A stretch of DNA of 64,000 nt from Lysobacteraceae bacterium NML91-0213 (lineage in GTDB: Bacteria > Pseudomonadota > Gammaproteobacteria > Xanthomonadales > Xanthomonadaceae), in NCBI GenBank assembly GCA_002798175.1, contig NWQL01000002.1:609606-673605 (forward strand), read 5' to 3'. Below the pieces are notes generated by a model. It ran no database searches. It worked only from the letters and a program-made list of their open reading frames with translations, and was not told where the DNA came from. Shown piece by piece: positions 42,640 through 53,115 of the stretch. Both the position numbers and the translations under genes were made by a program. Position 1 is the first letter of the stretch. Every line of letters begins with the position of its first letter.

Positions 42640-43912
42640 TTCGCGAATGCTCCACAATATGATCACCCGGCGGCGCCATTAGCGCCCGCACTTCGTCATT
42701 TAGGAGGTATTGAACGGCGGAACCGTTATGCTGACCCGGATTGTGCGCTTCGACTCCATAGAAGCTCGCAGGCGTCACGCCGTGTGAGCCCGAGCTCCAC
42801 TTCGCTCGGACCTCGGTCTCGACCGTGCAGCTGGGTCGTGACCTGGAAGTCGAGTTGACGTACATCGCAATGCTCCGCGACGGCCGCCACTTTTCCTCGA
42901 TAGATGCCAACTCAACGCGACCATGCGCCTTGGCCGAACGGATAGCCTCGAGATAGTTAAAGCGAAAACCTTGGCCAAGGCCCAACAGATCGACTCCGCT
43001 GCAGCACACTGCTCCGTCGCTTAGATGCAAAAGGTCTGTGTCCGCCGCGCCGAAGGACATCCCGAGACGCCTAGCATGATCCCTGTACTCGAGCACAGCT
43101 GGTAAACGCAAGCTGACCGGAAGCACCCACTCTCGGCCATGTCGCTTAGCCCCATACAGCTCAAACCGCTCTTTGACGTTCATCCTTAGCGCACTGTCGA
43201 GTCTCTTTCTATTCGGCCAGTCTCGCTCGATGGGCAGCTTTAAGTGCTCAACAGCGACATGACGCACCCCGACTGCCGCACACGCCTCGATTAAATCGAA
43301 GACTTCCGATTCTCTCCCCGGAAGTACCGGCTGGATACGACAAGCGACCGGTATCCCCGCACTTGAAAGTAGATGCATTGTCCTCAGCCGTTCGCTGGAA
43401 ACCGGAGCTCCAGCATCCACGGCGGCAGACAAGCTGTCGTCTAATGTACTCAACGACACTTGAACAGCAAACGGCCCCCCGGCCAGGACCTCAATTACGC
43501 GATCCGAAGCAACTCCGCATCCTTTAGTGCTAACGACGATGGGCTGCTGGAACTCTCTGGCTGCAAGCAAATGGAGAAGCGTGACGCCAAGGCCGGATTC
43601 CATCGGAGGAAACGGATCGGACATACCTCCCAAATGGATTGGTATCTTTTCAGCAAGAAATTCGTCGACGACAGAGGAAACGAAGCCTTTCGACACCCTC
43701 TCTAAACGACGAGCAAACGAGCTGTGGTCGGCGACCGCGGCACGCGATGCGGGGACATTCCCTCCCCGCGCGCTTGCAAAGCAGTATCGGCAGGCGAATT
43801 GACACGCTGAATACGTGTCTAGCCTCAAAGGAATCCCACAAAATGGGAACTGACTCGTCAGCGATAGTGAGTATCTGTACCCCATCACAGGATTACCGTC
43901 TTGTGCCGTCAC
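42608..43912 (-). CDS. radical SAM protein in a low-GC insertion
   Basis: A 434-residue protein with the cluster motif [13 protein letters not shown] (Cys37, Cys41, Cys44: CxxxCxxC) near the N-terminus. It is followed by [28 protein letters not shown] and [11 protein letters not shown], like the SPL-related branch of radical SAM enzymes. It should cleave SAM with a 4Fe-4S cluster; the substrate is unknown. Further Cys (VCCSGVD) could bind an extra cluster. The GTG start at 43912 overlaps the icmF stop; an ATG at 43885 is equally possible. It lacks the features I would expect of viperin-type proteins. Confidence 0.85.
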   Translation of the reverse strand: MTAQDGNPVMGYRYSLSLTSQFPFCGIPLRLDTYSACQFACRYCFASARGGNVPASRAAVADHSSFARRLERVSKGFVSSVVDEFLAEKIPIHLGGMSDPFPPMESGLGVTLLHLLAAREFQQPIVVSTKGCGVASDRVIEVLAGGPFAVQVSLSTLDDSLSAAVDAGAPVSSERLRTMHLLSSAGIPVACRIQPVLPGRESEVFDLIEACAAVGVRHVAVEHLKLPIERDWPNRKRLDSALRMNVKERFELYGAKRHGREWVLPVSLRLPAVLEYRDHARRLGMSFGAADTDLLHLSDGAVCCSGVDLLGLGQGFRFNYLEAIRSAKAHGRVELASIEEKWRPSRSIAMYVNSTSRSRPSCTVETEVRAKWSSGSHGVTPASFYGVEAHNPGQHNGSAVQYLLNDEVRALMAPPGDHIVEHSRNGRIQEESIT

Positions 43913-46900
43913 ATATTCCGCCGATACTCCCCACCCACATCATAAAGCGCATGGCTGATCTGCCCCAGGCTATGCGTCTTCACCGCCTCCATCAGCGTTT
44001 CGAACACATTCCTGCGCTCCCGCGCCGTCTTTTGCAGATAGCCCAGCCCGTGCCCGTCACGCGGCTCCGTCGCCGCGGCGGCCTCGTCTTCCACCACGTG
44101 GCTGTGCCCGGTCTCCCCCGCCGGCGCCAACGCGTTGCGTGACTGCTGCCACAGGCGCACGTTCTCGATCTGCTGCCCCTTCTCCTCTTCGGTCGAGCGG
44201 ATCAGCTCGATCTCGGTGGTCACTTCGCCCGCGTGCTCCTTCGGCAGGAAGGTGTTCACGCCCACCAGCGGCAGGCTGCCGTCGTGCTTCTTGTGCTCGT
44301 AGTACAGGCTCTCTTCCTGGATCTTGCCGCGCTGGTACATGGTGTCCATCGCGCCCAGCACGCCGCCGCGCTCGCTGATGGCCTCGAACTCCTTGTACAC
44401 GGCCTCTTCCACCAGGTCGGTCAGGTAGTCCACGGCGAAGCTGCCCTGCCAGGGGTTCTCGATGAAGTTGAGCCCCATTTCCTTGTTGATGATCATCTGG
44501 ATCGCCACGGCGCGGCGCACGCTCTCTTCGGTCGGCGTGGTGATGGCTTCGTCGTAGGCGTTGGTGTGCAAGCTGTTGCAGTTGTCGAACAGGGCGTACA
44601 GGGCCTGCAGCGTGGTGCGGATGTCGTTGAACTGGATCTCCTGCGCGTGCAGTGAGCGGCCGCTGGTCTGGATGTGGTACTTCATCATCTGGCTGCGTTC
44701 GTTGGCGCCGTAGCGCTCGCGCATGGCGCGCGCCCAGATGCGGCGGGCCACGCGGCCGATGACGGTGTACTCGGGGTCCATGCCGTTGGAGAAGAAGAAC
44801 GACAGGTTGGGCGCGAAGTCGTCGATCTTCATGCCGCGCGCCAGGTAGTACTCGACGATGGTGAAGCCGTTACTGAGCGTAAAGGCCAGCTGGCTGATCG
44901 GGTTCGCGCCGGCCTCGGCGATGTGGTAGCCGGAGATCGACACGGAGTAGAAGTTGCGCACGCCGTTGTCGACGAAGTACTGCTGGATGTCGCCCATCAT
45001 GCGCAGGGCGAACTCGGTGCTGAAGATGCAGGTGTTCTGGGCCTGGTCCTCCTTGAGGATGTCGGCCTGCACGGTGCCGCGCACGGTCTTCAGGGTCTCG
45101 GCCTTGATGCGGGCATAGGTCTCGGCGTCCACCAGCTGGTCGCCGGTGATGCCGAGCAGGCCCAGGCCGAGGCCGTCATTCGTTGGCGGCAGCTCGCCGT
45201 GGTAGCGCGGGCGCTCGCGGCCTTCGAAGAAAGCGTCCATCTTCTTCTGCGCGTCCGCCCAGCGGGCGTCGTCGGCCTTCAGGTACTTCTCCACCTGCTG
45301 GTCGACGGCGCAGTTCATGAACATCGCCAGGATCATCGGCGCGGGGCCGTTGATGGTCATCGAGACGCTGGTGGTGGGCGCGCACAGGTCGAAGCCGGAG
45401 TACAGCTTCTTCATGTCGTCGAGCGTCGGGATGTTGACGCCGGAGTTGCCGATCTTGCCGTAGATGTCCGGGCGCGGCGCCGGGTCCTCGCCGTACAGGG
45501 TCACGCTGTCGAAGGCCGTGGACAGGCGCGCGGCCGGCTGGCCGACGGACAGGTAATGGAAGCGGCGGTTGGTGCGCTCGGGCGTGCCTTCGCCGGCGAA
45601 CATGCGGATCGGGTCCTCGCCGGTGCGGCGGTACGGGTACACGCCGCCGGTGTAGGGGTAGCTGCCCGGCAGGTTCTCCTTGCCGAGGAAGGTCAGCAGC
45701 TCGCCCCAGCTCCGGTAGGTGGGCGCGGCGATCTTGGGCACCTTCTGGTGGCTGAGCGATTCGCGGTAGTTCTCCACGCGGATGGTCTTGCCGCGCACCT
45801 GGTACTCGTTCACCTCGTCGGTGATCGACTTGAGCCGCTGCGGCCACTCGCGGAGGTTCCGCAGGTTCTCGCTGGTCAGCGACTGCACGGCGTCGTTGTA
45901 GCGCTGGCGGAGGGTCAGGAGCGTGCGGTCGATGTGCGTGGTAACGGCTTCAGCCGCGATCGTTTCGCTGGACCCGCCGGGGATCGCGGCTGAAGCCGCT
46001 CCCACACGAGCACTGGCGCTGGAACCGAGGAGGTCCTCGCCGCTGTAGAGGTCGAGTTGCTTGGGGAGCTTGTCGTCGCCCAGTTCCTTCAGCGACTGCC
46101 AGAACGCCTGCGCGCGGTCGGCGGCCTCGGCCTGCTTCTCGATGGAGGCGTTGATGGCGCGGCCCTGCTCGGCGATCTCGGCCAGGTAGCGGATGCGGCT
46201 GCCGGGGATCAGCACCGTGGCGCGCGGCTCTCGCAGGCTGGTGTCGATCTGCGGGTTGAAGTCGCAGCGGGGGGAGAAAAGGGGGTCAGAGTGACTTTCC
46301 CCTTCATGCGCACGGCCAGCGATGGGGTGGTCGGGGGAAAAGTCACTCTGACCCCCTTTTATCCCCTTCTCGCGCAGCAGGCGGCACAGGTTGGCGAACA
46401 TCCAGCTGACGCCGGGGTCGTTGAACTGGGAGGCAATCGTCGGGTAGACCGGCACGTCCTCGTCCGCGGTCTGGAAGGCCACGCGATTGCGCTTCCACTG
46501 CTTGCGGATGTCGCGCAGCGCGTCCTCGGCGCCGCGCTTGTCGTACTTGTTGAGCACGATCAGCTCGGCGTAGTCGATCATGTCGATCTTCTCGAGCTGG
46601 CTCGCCGCGCCGTAGTCGCTCGTCATCACGTACATCGGGAAGTCGACCAGGTCCACGATCTCCGAGTCCGACTGGCCGATGCCGGCGGTCTCCACGATCA
46701 CCAGGTCGTAGCCCAGGCCCTTCAGGAAGCCGATGCAGTCCTTGAGCACGGCATTGGTCGCTACGTTCTGGCGGCGCGTGGCCATGGAGCGCATGTACAC
46801 GCGGTGAGACCTCAACGAGTTCATGCGGATTCGGTCGCCCAGCAGCGCGCCGCCGGTGCGGCGGCGGGTCGGGTCCACCGAGATCACCGCGATGCGCATC

Positions 46901-47631
46901 TCGGGGAAGCTGGCGAGGAAGCGGTTCAGCAGCTCATCGGTCACCGAGCTCTTGCCGGCGCCGCCGGTGCCGGTGATGCCGATGACCGGCGTGGGGCCGG
47001 CGTGCGCGGTTTCGCCCGAGGCCCACTGCTTGCGCAGCATGGCAAGCTCGGCGTCCGAGTAGTGGCCGTCCTCGATGGCCGACAGCACGCGGCCAATCGC
47101 GATCTCGTCTTCCAGCGCCGGGCGGGTGCTGGCCGGCGCGCGCGCTTCCGTGGCCACGCTGTCGCGGGCCTTGGACACGCGCGCCACCACGTCCTCGATC
47201 ATCTCCACCAGGCCCAGCTTCATGCCGTCGTTGGGGTGGTAGATGCGCTCGACGCCGTAGGCCTCCAGCTCGCGGATCTCCTCCGGCGTGATGGTGCCGC
47301 CGCCGCCGCCGACCACGCGGATATGCGGGGCGCCGCGCTCGCGCAGCATGTCCACCATGTACTTCATGTACTCGACGTGGCCGCCCTGGTAGCTCGACAG
47401 CGCGATGCCGTCGGCGTCCTCCTGCAGCGCGGCGCGCACCACGTCCTCCACCGAGCGGTTGTGGCCCAGGTGGATCACCTCCGCGCCCTGCGCCTGGATC
47501 AGGCGCCGCATGATGTTGATGGCGGCGTCGTGGCCGTCGAACAGGCTGGCGGCGGTGACGAAGCGCAGCGGGGTGGCGTCGGGCTGCGCGGCGGGGATCT
47601 GGTCGAGGGCGTTGCTGGCTGGCGTGCTCAT
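43909..47631 (-). CDS. icmF: fused isobutyryl-CoA mutase IcmF
   Basis: A 1240-residue fusion in the order B12-binding domain ([20 protein letters not shown], residues 30-150), G-protein chaperone (P-loop [18 protein letters not shown] about 213) and mutase TIM barrel ([20 protein letters not shown]). It interconverts isobutyryl-CoA and n-butyryl-CoA with adenosylcobalamin; the chaperone domain protects and reloads the cofactor. It links valine and fatty-acid catabolism and fits the leucine genes nearby. The start at 47631 matches the family; the frame is open further upstream only through REP repeats. Two repeat elements lie inside the coding sequence, in the linker between chaperone and mutase. 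Confidence 0.95.
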   Translation of the reverse strand: MSTPASNALDQIPAAQPDATPLRFVTAASLFDGHDAAINIMRRLIQAQGAEVIHLGHNRSVEDVVRAALQEDADGIALSSYQGGHVEYMKYMVDMLRERGAPHIRVVGGGGGTITPEEIRELEAYGVERIYHPNDGMKLGLVEMIEDVVARVSKARDSVATEARAPASTRPALEDEIAIGRVLSAIEDGHYSDAELAMLRKQWASGETAHAGPTPVIGITGTGGAGKSSVTDELLNRFLASFPEMRIAVISVDPTRRRTGGALLGDRIRMNSLRSHRVYMRSMATRRQNVATNAVLKDCIGFLKGLGYDLVIVETAGIGQSDSEIVDLVDFPMYVMTSDYGAASQLEKIDMIDYAELIVLNKYDKRGAEDALRDIRKQWKRNRVAFQTADEDVPVYPTIASQFNDPGVSWMFANLCRLLREKGIKGGQSDFSPDHPIAGRAHEGESHSDPLFSPRCDFNPQIDTSLREPRATVLIPGSRIRYLAEIAEQGRAINASIEKQAEAADRAQAFWQSLKELGDDKLPKQLDLYSGEDLLGSSASARVGAASAAIPGGSSETIAAEAVTTHIDRTLLTLRQRYNDAVQSLTSENLRNLREWPQRLKSITDEVNEYQVRGKTIRVENYRESLSHQKVPKIAAPTYRSWGELLTFLGKENLPGSYPYTGGVYPYRRTGEDPIRMFAGEGTPERTNRRFHYLSVGQPAARLSTAFDSVTLYGEDPAPRPDIYGKIGNSGVNIPTLDDMKKLYSGFDLCAPTTSVSMTINGPAPMILAMFMNCAVDQQVEKYLKADDARWADAQKKMDAFFEGRERPRYHGELPPTNDGLGLGLLGITGDQLVDAETYARIKAETLKTVRGTVQADILKEDQAQNTCIFSTEFALRMMGDIQQYFVDNGVRNFYSVSISGYHIAEAGANPISQLAFTLSNGFTIVEYYLARGMKIDDFAPNLSFFFSNGMDPEYTVIGRVARRIWARAMRERYGANERSQMMKYHIQTSGRSLHAQEIQFNDIRTTLQALYALFDNCNSLHTNAYDEAITTPTEESVRRAVAIQMIINKEMGLNFIENPWQGSFAVDYLTDLVEEAVYKEFEAISERGGVLGAMDTMYQRGKIQEESLYYEHKKHDGSLPLVGVNTFLPKEHAGEVTTEIELIRSTEEEKGQQIENVRLWQQSRNALAPAGETGHSHVVEDEAAAATEPRDGHGLGYLQKTARERRNVFETLMEAVKTHSLGQISHALYDVGGEYRRNM
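45940..46007. repeat. REP pair inside icmF
   Basis: GTAACGGCTTCAGCCGCGAT at 45941 and TCGCGGCTGAAGCCGCTCCC at 45983 form an inverted pair of the GTGGGAGCGGCTTCAGCCGCGA type. It is translated in frame as [12 protein letters not shown] plus neighbours. Confidence 0.88.
46271..46366. repeat. RAYT-type inverted repeat inside icmF
   Basis: AAAAGGGGGTCAGAGTGACT (46277-46296) and AGTCACTCTGACCCCCTTTT (46341-46360) are perfectly complementary. The GGGGTCAG core is the one seen around the two RAYTs. It is read in frame as part of the icmF linker. Confidence 0.88.
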
Positions 47632-47695
47632 GGCGCGCTCCCTGGAAGCGTCAAAACGATGCCCGCCATTGTAGAGGGTCCGCATGCGGCGTCCC

Positions 47696-48440
47696 TGCGC
47701 TGCGGCGTGGGAGCGCGCCCTGTGGGAGCGCGCTTGCGCGCGATGCCGGCAGGCGCGGGCATCGCGGCCGAGGCCGCTCCCACGGGGCATGGAGCGTGGC
47801 CAGCGGCGCGTCATGTGGACACGCACCCTGTGGGAGCGCGCTTGCGCGCGATGCCGACAGCGAGCGGGGATCGCGGCCGAGGCCGCTCCCACGGGGCATG
47901 GGAGGTCGGCCCTCGGAGCGTCGTGTGGACGCGCACCCTGTGGGAGCGCGCTTGCGCGCGATGCCGGCAGGCGCGGGGATCGCGGCCGAGGCCGCTCCCA
48001 CGGGGCATGGGAGCGCGGCCTCGGAGCGTCGTGTGGACGCGCGCCCTGTGGGAGCGCGCTTGCGCGCGATGCCGGCAGGCGCGGGCATCGCGGCCGAGGC
48101 CGCTCCCACGGGGCATGGAGCGTGGCCCCCGGCGCGTCATGTGGACACGCACCCTGTGGGAGCGCGCTTGCGCGCGAAGCCGGCAGGCGCGGGCATCGCG
48201 GCCGAGGCCGCTCCCACGGGGCATGGGAGGTCGGCCCTCGGAGCGTCGTGTGGACGCGCACCCTGTGGGAGCGCGCTTGCGCGCGATGCCGGGTGGCGCG
48301 GGGATCGCGGCCGAGGCCGCTCCCACGGGGCATGGGAGCGCGGCCTCGGAGCGTCGTGTGGACGGGCCCTGTGGGAGCGCGCTTGCGCGCGAAGCCGGGT
48401 GGCGCGGGGATCGCGGCCAGGGCCGCTCCCACGGGGCCGG
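47696..48440. repeat. seven-copy array of REP pairs
   Basis: TGTGGGAGCGCGCTTGCGCG starts at 47721, 47829, 47939, 48047, 48155, 48264 and 48370 (period 106-110). Each is followed after about 20 bases by TCGCGGCCGAGGCCGCTCCC in inverted orientation, then a spacer of about 40 bases that comes in alternating versions (GGCGCGTCATGTGGACACGC or GGAGCGTCGTGTGGACGCGC). It fills nearly all of the 880-base gene-free stretch upstream of icmF. No protein is credible although frames stay open. Confidence 0.93.
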
Positions 48441-48510
48441 GAACGACGAAGCCGCCGGGGGGCCGGCGGCTTCGGGTGGTGCCGGGTGCCTGCGGGCAAC
48501 CGTGTGTGGG

Positions 48511-48687
48511 CTATCGCGTGACCTTCTTGTACACCGTGACGCCGAGGATGAAGAGGATCACGGCGATGATGATGCCGGCCCAGAACAGGAACTGGGCGAT
48601 GCCCATCATGGTGCCCGCGGCGCCGGAGAAGCCGAGCGCGCCGGCGATGAGACCGATGATGGCGAAGATGATGGCCCACTTGATCAT
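48511..48687 (-). CDS. DUF1328 small membrane protein
   Basis: A 58-residue protein of two hydrophobic helices: MIKWAIIFAIIGLIAGALGF and FLFWAGIIIAVILFILGVTV, ending YKKVTR. This is the DUF1328 (YtjA-like) pattern, inner membrane, function unknown; relatives are stress-induced. AAGGAGC lies upstream of the ATG. Confidence 0.9.
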   Translation of the reverse strand: MIKWAIIFAIIGLIAGALGFSGAAGTMMGIAQFLFWAGIIIAVILFILGVTVYKKVTR

Positions 48688-48839
48688 GGCGGCTCCTTGA
48701 GAGAAAGGGACCGGTGGCGCGGCGCGTGTTCCACCCGGGTGGACCCTGCGCGCTGCGTGAACCGGTTGCGTTGCATGGTGTCGGCGGCATCGTGCGGGGT
48801 GCGTGAATGCGTGGGCGGAAAGCGCCCTTAAAAGCGCCC

Positions 48840-49080
48840 TCACCCGCCCCTTCGGGGCACCCCGCTCCGCGCCCCGGCCCTCGCGTCACCGCTCGGGCGT
48901 TCGCCGTCACGTGAGCCGATGGCTCACAAGCGTGCCGCCTCACCCCGCTCGCGGGAGAGGGGTTGAAGCGGCGACGCGGCTGCTGTCACCGCGCCCGCAG
49001 GCGGCCGGCAAACCAGCGCGTGGCTGCTCTGCACCCCTCTCCTGCCTGCGGGAGAGGGGCTGGGGGTGAGGGCCGCTGGA
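48840..49080. repeat. dispersed GC-rich stem-loop repeats
   Basis: The gene-free stretch 48688-49084 carries CTCACCCGCCCCTTCGGGGC near 48840, CACCCCGCTCGCGGGAGAGG at 48944 and CCCTCTCCTGCCTGCGGGAG at 49035. Related units occur at 55594-55643. Nothing coding is seen. Confidence 0.65.
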
Positions 49081-49084
49081 CCGG

Positions 49085-51145
49085 CTACGGCGCTTCGCAG
49101 ATCGCGCGGTACAGACGACGGCGGCGTTCGTCGAGCCCGGCACTGGAGCGGTGGATGTCGACGGCCCCGCTCTCCGTGCGCGGGATGTCGAGGATGCGGG
49201 TGACGGTGGCGCACAGCGTGGCGGCGTCGTCGTCGAAGGCGCCGTGGTTGCTGGCTTCCGACGCATCGGCGGAGCCCGACGGTTCGTCGACGGTGGGGGC
49301 CTGGATCCAGTCGAGCAGGCCGTCGCGGATCAGCGCGCGCATCTCCGGGTTGCCGAACTCCGCGTGTTCGATGAAGAGCGCCATGCCGGCCAGCGGGGTG
49401 CCGTGGCGGCGGCCACGGTCGATCCAGTTGCGCGCGGTGGCCTCGAAGGCATGCGCCACCAGGTACAGCAGCGACTTGTTGTAGACCCGCGCGCAGTGGT
49501 CGTCGCGTTCGGCGCGGTCGGTCAGGGTGAACAGGCTGGCGCGGTCGATGCGGCGCTCGCGCAGCGCGGTACCGAAGGTCTGCAGGAACAGCTCCGTGGT
49601 GAGCGCCGGCGCCCACAGGTGCGCGCTTTCGATCTTCGCGCCCAGGCCCAGCATGCCGGCGGCCGGGCCGCTGGCGATCTGGCCTTCGGTGGTGAGCAGC
49701 TGCACCAGCGGCGCCATCAGGATCGAACCGGCACTGTGCGCGGCGACGTGGATCTCCACCGTGGGGTCGCGCTGCTGCCAGTCGTGCAGCAGGCGCGCCA
49801 CCTGCGCGGCGCCGCCGGCTTCCTGCAGGCCGCCCCGGGCATCGCGCGATACGGCAGTGGTGGCCAGCAGCGCGTTCTCCTTCATCTCCTCCCACAGCAC
49901 GCGGCCGCCGAGCACGCGGGCCAGTGGTTCGAGGGTGTCGTCGAGGCGGTCGAGCAGCAGGTCGCGGGTGCGGTCGAGCAGGCCCTCGGTGCGCGGGCGC
50001 GCGGCGTCGCGCAGCACGTTGCCGAGCGTGGTCCAGAAGTCGGTCTTCCAGACGAAGGCCAGCGGGTAGATCTCCTGCGCCAGCAGGTGCTGCCGGTAGT
50101 CGGCGATGCGCTGCACCGCGGCCTGCTCCGGCACCAGCCCGCCGTGGGCGTACAGCAGGATCCGCTTGCGCGCCCAGCCGCGGGTGATGCGCGGCAGGTC
50201 ATTGCGCACCAGGTTGCGGATGTCGTCCTGGCTGTTGCCGAAGCGGCCGCCGCTGCGCAGGCGGCCGTCGTTGCCGAGGCTGACGATATGCGGGCGCAGG
50301 TCGGCCTGCGAGTACCCGGTGGACTGCGCGGCCAGCGCGGAGTTGAACACCGCGGTGGTGGCGGCACGTCGCACCTCCACCGGCACCGCCAGCCGGCCGA
50401 CCCAGGTGTCGGTGCCGCGTTCCAGCCACTCGTCGTAGCTCACGTGGGCGTGGCCGGCCCGGCCCCAGCCACGGCCCCAGCTGTTCTGGATCCAGAAGCC
50501 GCGGGCGTCGTAGCCGACGATGGCGAACGCGTGGTAGCCGGTGACCTCCTGCTGGCGCCAGGCGACCGCGCCGCTGGCCGGCGGCTTCAGCCAGCCCGCG
50601 TGCACCGCGGCCGAGGCGTACAGCACCCCGGTCTCGGCGATGGCGGCGTGCATGGCGACGAGGTCGCGGTGGTTGACGCGTGCGTAGGCGCCCAGCGGAT
50701 GGCGCTGCGCGTCGCGGGCGCGGCGTTCGGTGTAGGCGTCGGGCTCCTGGGTGTCGCTCCATGGCCACACCGCTTCGGTGGCCAGGCCGTGGCGATGCCA
50801 GCCCTTCATCGCGCCGCGGCAGCTGGAGCCGGCGTAGTCCTCGCCCTCCCATTCGTCGTAGCGCCGCGCCATGTCGTAGGCCATGCGCGGGCTGAGCCGG
50901 GTGGCCACCGGCCGCGGGCGGCGGCTGCGCAACAGCGTGTGTGCGACGGTGACCAGCGCGAACGCGGTGCAGGCGCCCTCGCCGCCCTGGTCGAGCACCG
51001 GCACGCGGCGCCTGAGGTGCAGGTCGAGCGGCAGGGTCGGTGGCACGTCGACCAGGGTCGGTTCGAACATGCGGTCGCGGAAATCGGCGGTATCGGGGCG
51101 GGCGTCGAGCAGGCGCCCGGGCTGGCGTGCGGTGCGTGCGGACAT
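49085..51145 (-). CDS. C1 (papain-like) peptidase fused to an alpha/beta-hydrolase-like domain
   Basis: A 686-residue protein. Residues 45-270 are a papain-like domain: catalytic Cys in VLDQGGEGACTAFALVTVAH, His in GYHAFAIVGYD and Asn in WIQNSWGRGWG. From about residue 320 a second domain has RILLYAHGGLVPEQAAVQR and VEIHVAAHSAGSILMAPLVQ; AHSAGS is a nucleophile-elbow-like GxSxG variant, so a second, serine hydrolase activity is plausible. No signal peptide. An intracellular two-enzyme fusion is unusual; substrate and role are unknown. It is divergent from the phospholipase D gene. Confidence 0.85.
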   Translation of the reverse strand: MSARTARQPGRLLDARPDTADFRDRMFEPTLVDVPPTLPLDLHLRRRVPVLDQGGEGACTAFALVTVAHTLLRSRRPRPVATRLSPRMAYDMARRYDEWEGEDYAGSSCRGAMKGWHRHGLATEAVWPWSDTQEPDAYTERRARDAQRHPLGAYARVNHRDLVAMHAAIAETGVLYASAAVHAGWLKPPASGAVAWRQQEVTGYHAFAIVGYDARGFWIQNSWGRGWGRAGHAHVSYDEWLERGTDTWVGRLAVPVEVRRAATTAVFNSALAAQSTGYSQADLRPHIVSLGNDGRLRSGGRFGNSQDDIRNLVRNDLPRITRGWARKRILLYAHGGLVPEQAAVQRIADYRQHLLAQEIYPLAFVWKTDFWTTLGNVLRDAARPRTEGLLDRTRDLLLDRLDDTLEPLARVLGGRVLWEEMKENALLATTAVSRDARGGLQEAGGAAQVARLLHDWQQRDPTVEIHVAAHSAGSILMAPLVQLLTTEGQIASGPAAGMLGLGAKIESAHLWAPALTTELFLQTFGTALRERRIDRASLFTLTDRAERDDHCARVYNKSLLYLVAHAFEATARNWIDRGRRHGTPLAGMALFIEHAEFGNPEMRALIRDGLLDWIQAPTVDEPSGSADASEASNHGAFDDDAATLCATVTRILDIPRTESGAVDIHRSSAGLDERRRRLYRAICEAP

Positions 51146-51369
51146 GCGGATCCCTCCGGCGGCAGGTGTGCGATGAGGCAGGCGAACGGCGGACGCGAGG
51201 AAGCAACGTACTGGGCGACGGTGCCGGGACAGCAGGCGCCGGGCCGCATCGAGCATGCGCGCGCGGCGTCGCGCGGTCCGCGACGCGTGCCACCAATCGC
51301 GGCCCGCCCTGCACCGCGCTGCCCTGCACGCCGCTGCGCCTACAATCCAGCCATCGATACGGGGACGAC

Positions 51370-52926
51370 ATGCGCACGCGCCTGAAGAAGATCTTCGCCT
51401 GGGGCCTGGTGGGGCTGGTGGCCCTGGTCGCCAGCGGCCTGCTGCTGGCCGACCACCTGACGCCACAGGCCACCGGCGAACCCTCGTGGACGCTGCCGCT
51501 GGCGCGCGACGCCACCGCCATCGACCGCGAACTGATGCCGCTGCTCGACCGCAACCCGGGAATGAGCGGGGTGATCCTGGTGCCCGACGGCCTGGACGCC
51601 TTCGCCTCGCGCGCGCTCAGCGCCCGCCAGGCAGGCCGCAGCCTCGACGTGCAGTACTACATCTGGGCGGACGACCTCGCCGGCCACCTGCTGCTGCACG
51701 AGCTGTGGCAGGCGGCCGAGCGCGGCGTGCGCGTGCGCCTGCTGCTCGACGACATCAACACCCGCGGCAAGGACGCCGCGCTGCTGGCCTTCGACCAGCA
51801 CCCCAACATCGAGATCCGCGTCTACAACCCGTTCCGCAACCGCGACGGCCTCGGCCGCCTGCTGGAGATGGTGCAGCGGGTGTGGAGCATCACCCACCGC
51901 ATGCACAACAAGGCCTGGATCGCCGATGGCCGGGTGGCGGTGGTGGGCGGGCGCAACGTGGGACTGGAGTACTTCGACGCCGCCGAGGACGTGAACTTCC
52001 GCGACCTCGACGCCGTGGTGTTCGGGCCGGAGGTGAATTCCGCCAACACCATCTTCGACCAGTTCTGGAACAGCCAGGCGGTGGTGCCGATCAGGGCGCT
52101 CAGCAGCAAGTCGCCGCGGCGCCTGGACGAGGTGATGGCCGGCATCCGCGAGGAAGTGGCAAGCGCCGAGGCCAAGCGCTTCCTCGACCTGGTCGATACC
52201 TCCGACAGCGTGCGCCGCTATTTCCTGCAGACGCTGGAGCCGTACTGGAGCAGCAGCCTGCGGATCATGTCCGACCCGCCGGTCAAGGCCAATGGCGACC
52301 GCCGCGACGGCTGGCTGATCACCCCGATCCTCGAGGACCTGCGCAGTGCGCGCGGCAAGGCGCTGGTGGTGTCGCCCTACTTCGTGCCGGGGCCCGAGGG
52401 CGTGGCGGCGATGGCGCAGTTGGTGCGCGCCGGCGTGCACGTGGGCGTGGTGACCAATTCGCTGGCCGCCAACGACGTGCTGGCGGTGCACAGCGGCTAC
52501 AGCCGCTATCGCAAGCAGATGCTGCGCCACGGCGTGGCGCTGTACGAGACCAAGCCGGGCGTGGCCACCGAATCCAGCGTGTTCGGCAGCAGCGGCGCCA
52601 GCCTGCACACCAAGGCCTACGTGGTCGACGACCGCCGCGGCTTCGTCGGTTCGTTCAACGTCGACCCGCGCTCGATCGACCTCAACACCGAGATGGGGCT
52701 GTTCTTCGACGACCCGGCGCTGGGCGCGGCGCTGCGCGAGCTCTACGTGCACCTGTCCAGCCCGGAGCTGGCGTACTGGGTGCACATCAACCGCGAGGGC
52801 CGCCTGCGCTGGCTGGATGCCGCGGCGACCCCGCCGGAAGTGCTGGGCAACGAGCCGGAATCGACCTGGTGGCAGCGGCTGCTGGTCTGGTTCATGACCT
52901 GGCTGCCGATCGAATCCCAGCTGTAG
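51370..52926 (+). CDS. phospholipase D-family protein (cardiolipin synthase-like)
   Basis: A 518-residue protein with an N-terminal helix (FAWGLVGLVALVASGLLLAD) and two HKD motifs: HNKAWIADGRVAVVGGRNVG near 178 and HTKAYVVDDRRGFVGSFNVD near 416. Both have the HxKx4D catalytic pattern, and each is followed by the GG/GSxN context. The organisation resembles ClsC/PLD proteins, which transfer phosphatidyl groups or hydrolyse phosphodiesters. Membrane-anchored, catalytic part probably periplasmic. Confidence 0.9.
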   Translation: MRTRLKKIFAWGLVGLVALVASGLLLADHLTPQATGEPSWTLPLARDATAIDRELMPLLDRNPGMSGVILVPDGLDAFASRALSARQAGRSLDVQYYIWADDLAGHLLLHELWQAAERGVRVRLLLDDINTRGKDAALLAFDQHPNIEIRVYNPFRNRDGLGRLLEMVQRVWSITHRMHNKAWIADGRVAVVGGRNVGLEYFDAAEDVNFRDLDAVVFGPEVNSANTIFDQFWNSQAVVPIRALSSKSPRRLDEVMAGIREEVASAEAKRFLDLVDTSDSVRRYFLQTLEPYWSSSLRIMSDPPVKANGDRRDGWLITPILEDLRSARGKALVVSPYFVPGPEGVAAMAQLVRAGVHVGVVTNSLAANDVLAVHSGYSRYRKQMLRHGVALYETKPGVATESSVFGSSGASLHTKAYVVDDRRGFVGSFNVDPRSIDLNTEMGLFFDDPALGAALRELYVHLSSPELAYWVHINREGRLRWLDAAATPPEVLGNEPESTWWQRLLVWFMTWLPIESQL

Positions 52927-53115
52927 CGCGCCCGGCCACGCCCTGCCCTCCCGCCGCGCCACACCACACGGCGGCGTAGGGGCAATTGCCCGGACACCCG
53001 CGTAGAATACGGCCCCATCCGGCGGCCCGTTCTGCGACCGCCGCCTGGCAGCAACCCCATCACCCACAGCGACCGGAACGGTTCGCCCGCGAATCGTGCC
53101 GCAGCGGAGTTTGCG

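Noticed and set aside
47632..48432. N-terminal extension of icmF (a 1507-residue frame)
   Set aside because: The extra residues are translated REP repeats; the family start is at 47631.
47721..48440. CRISPR-like array with regular spacing
   Set aside because: Units are inverted REP pairs about 108 bases apart with spacers that are themselves repeated; no cas genes are near.
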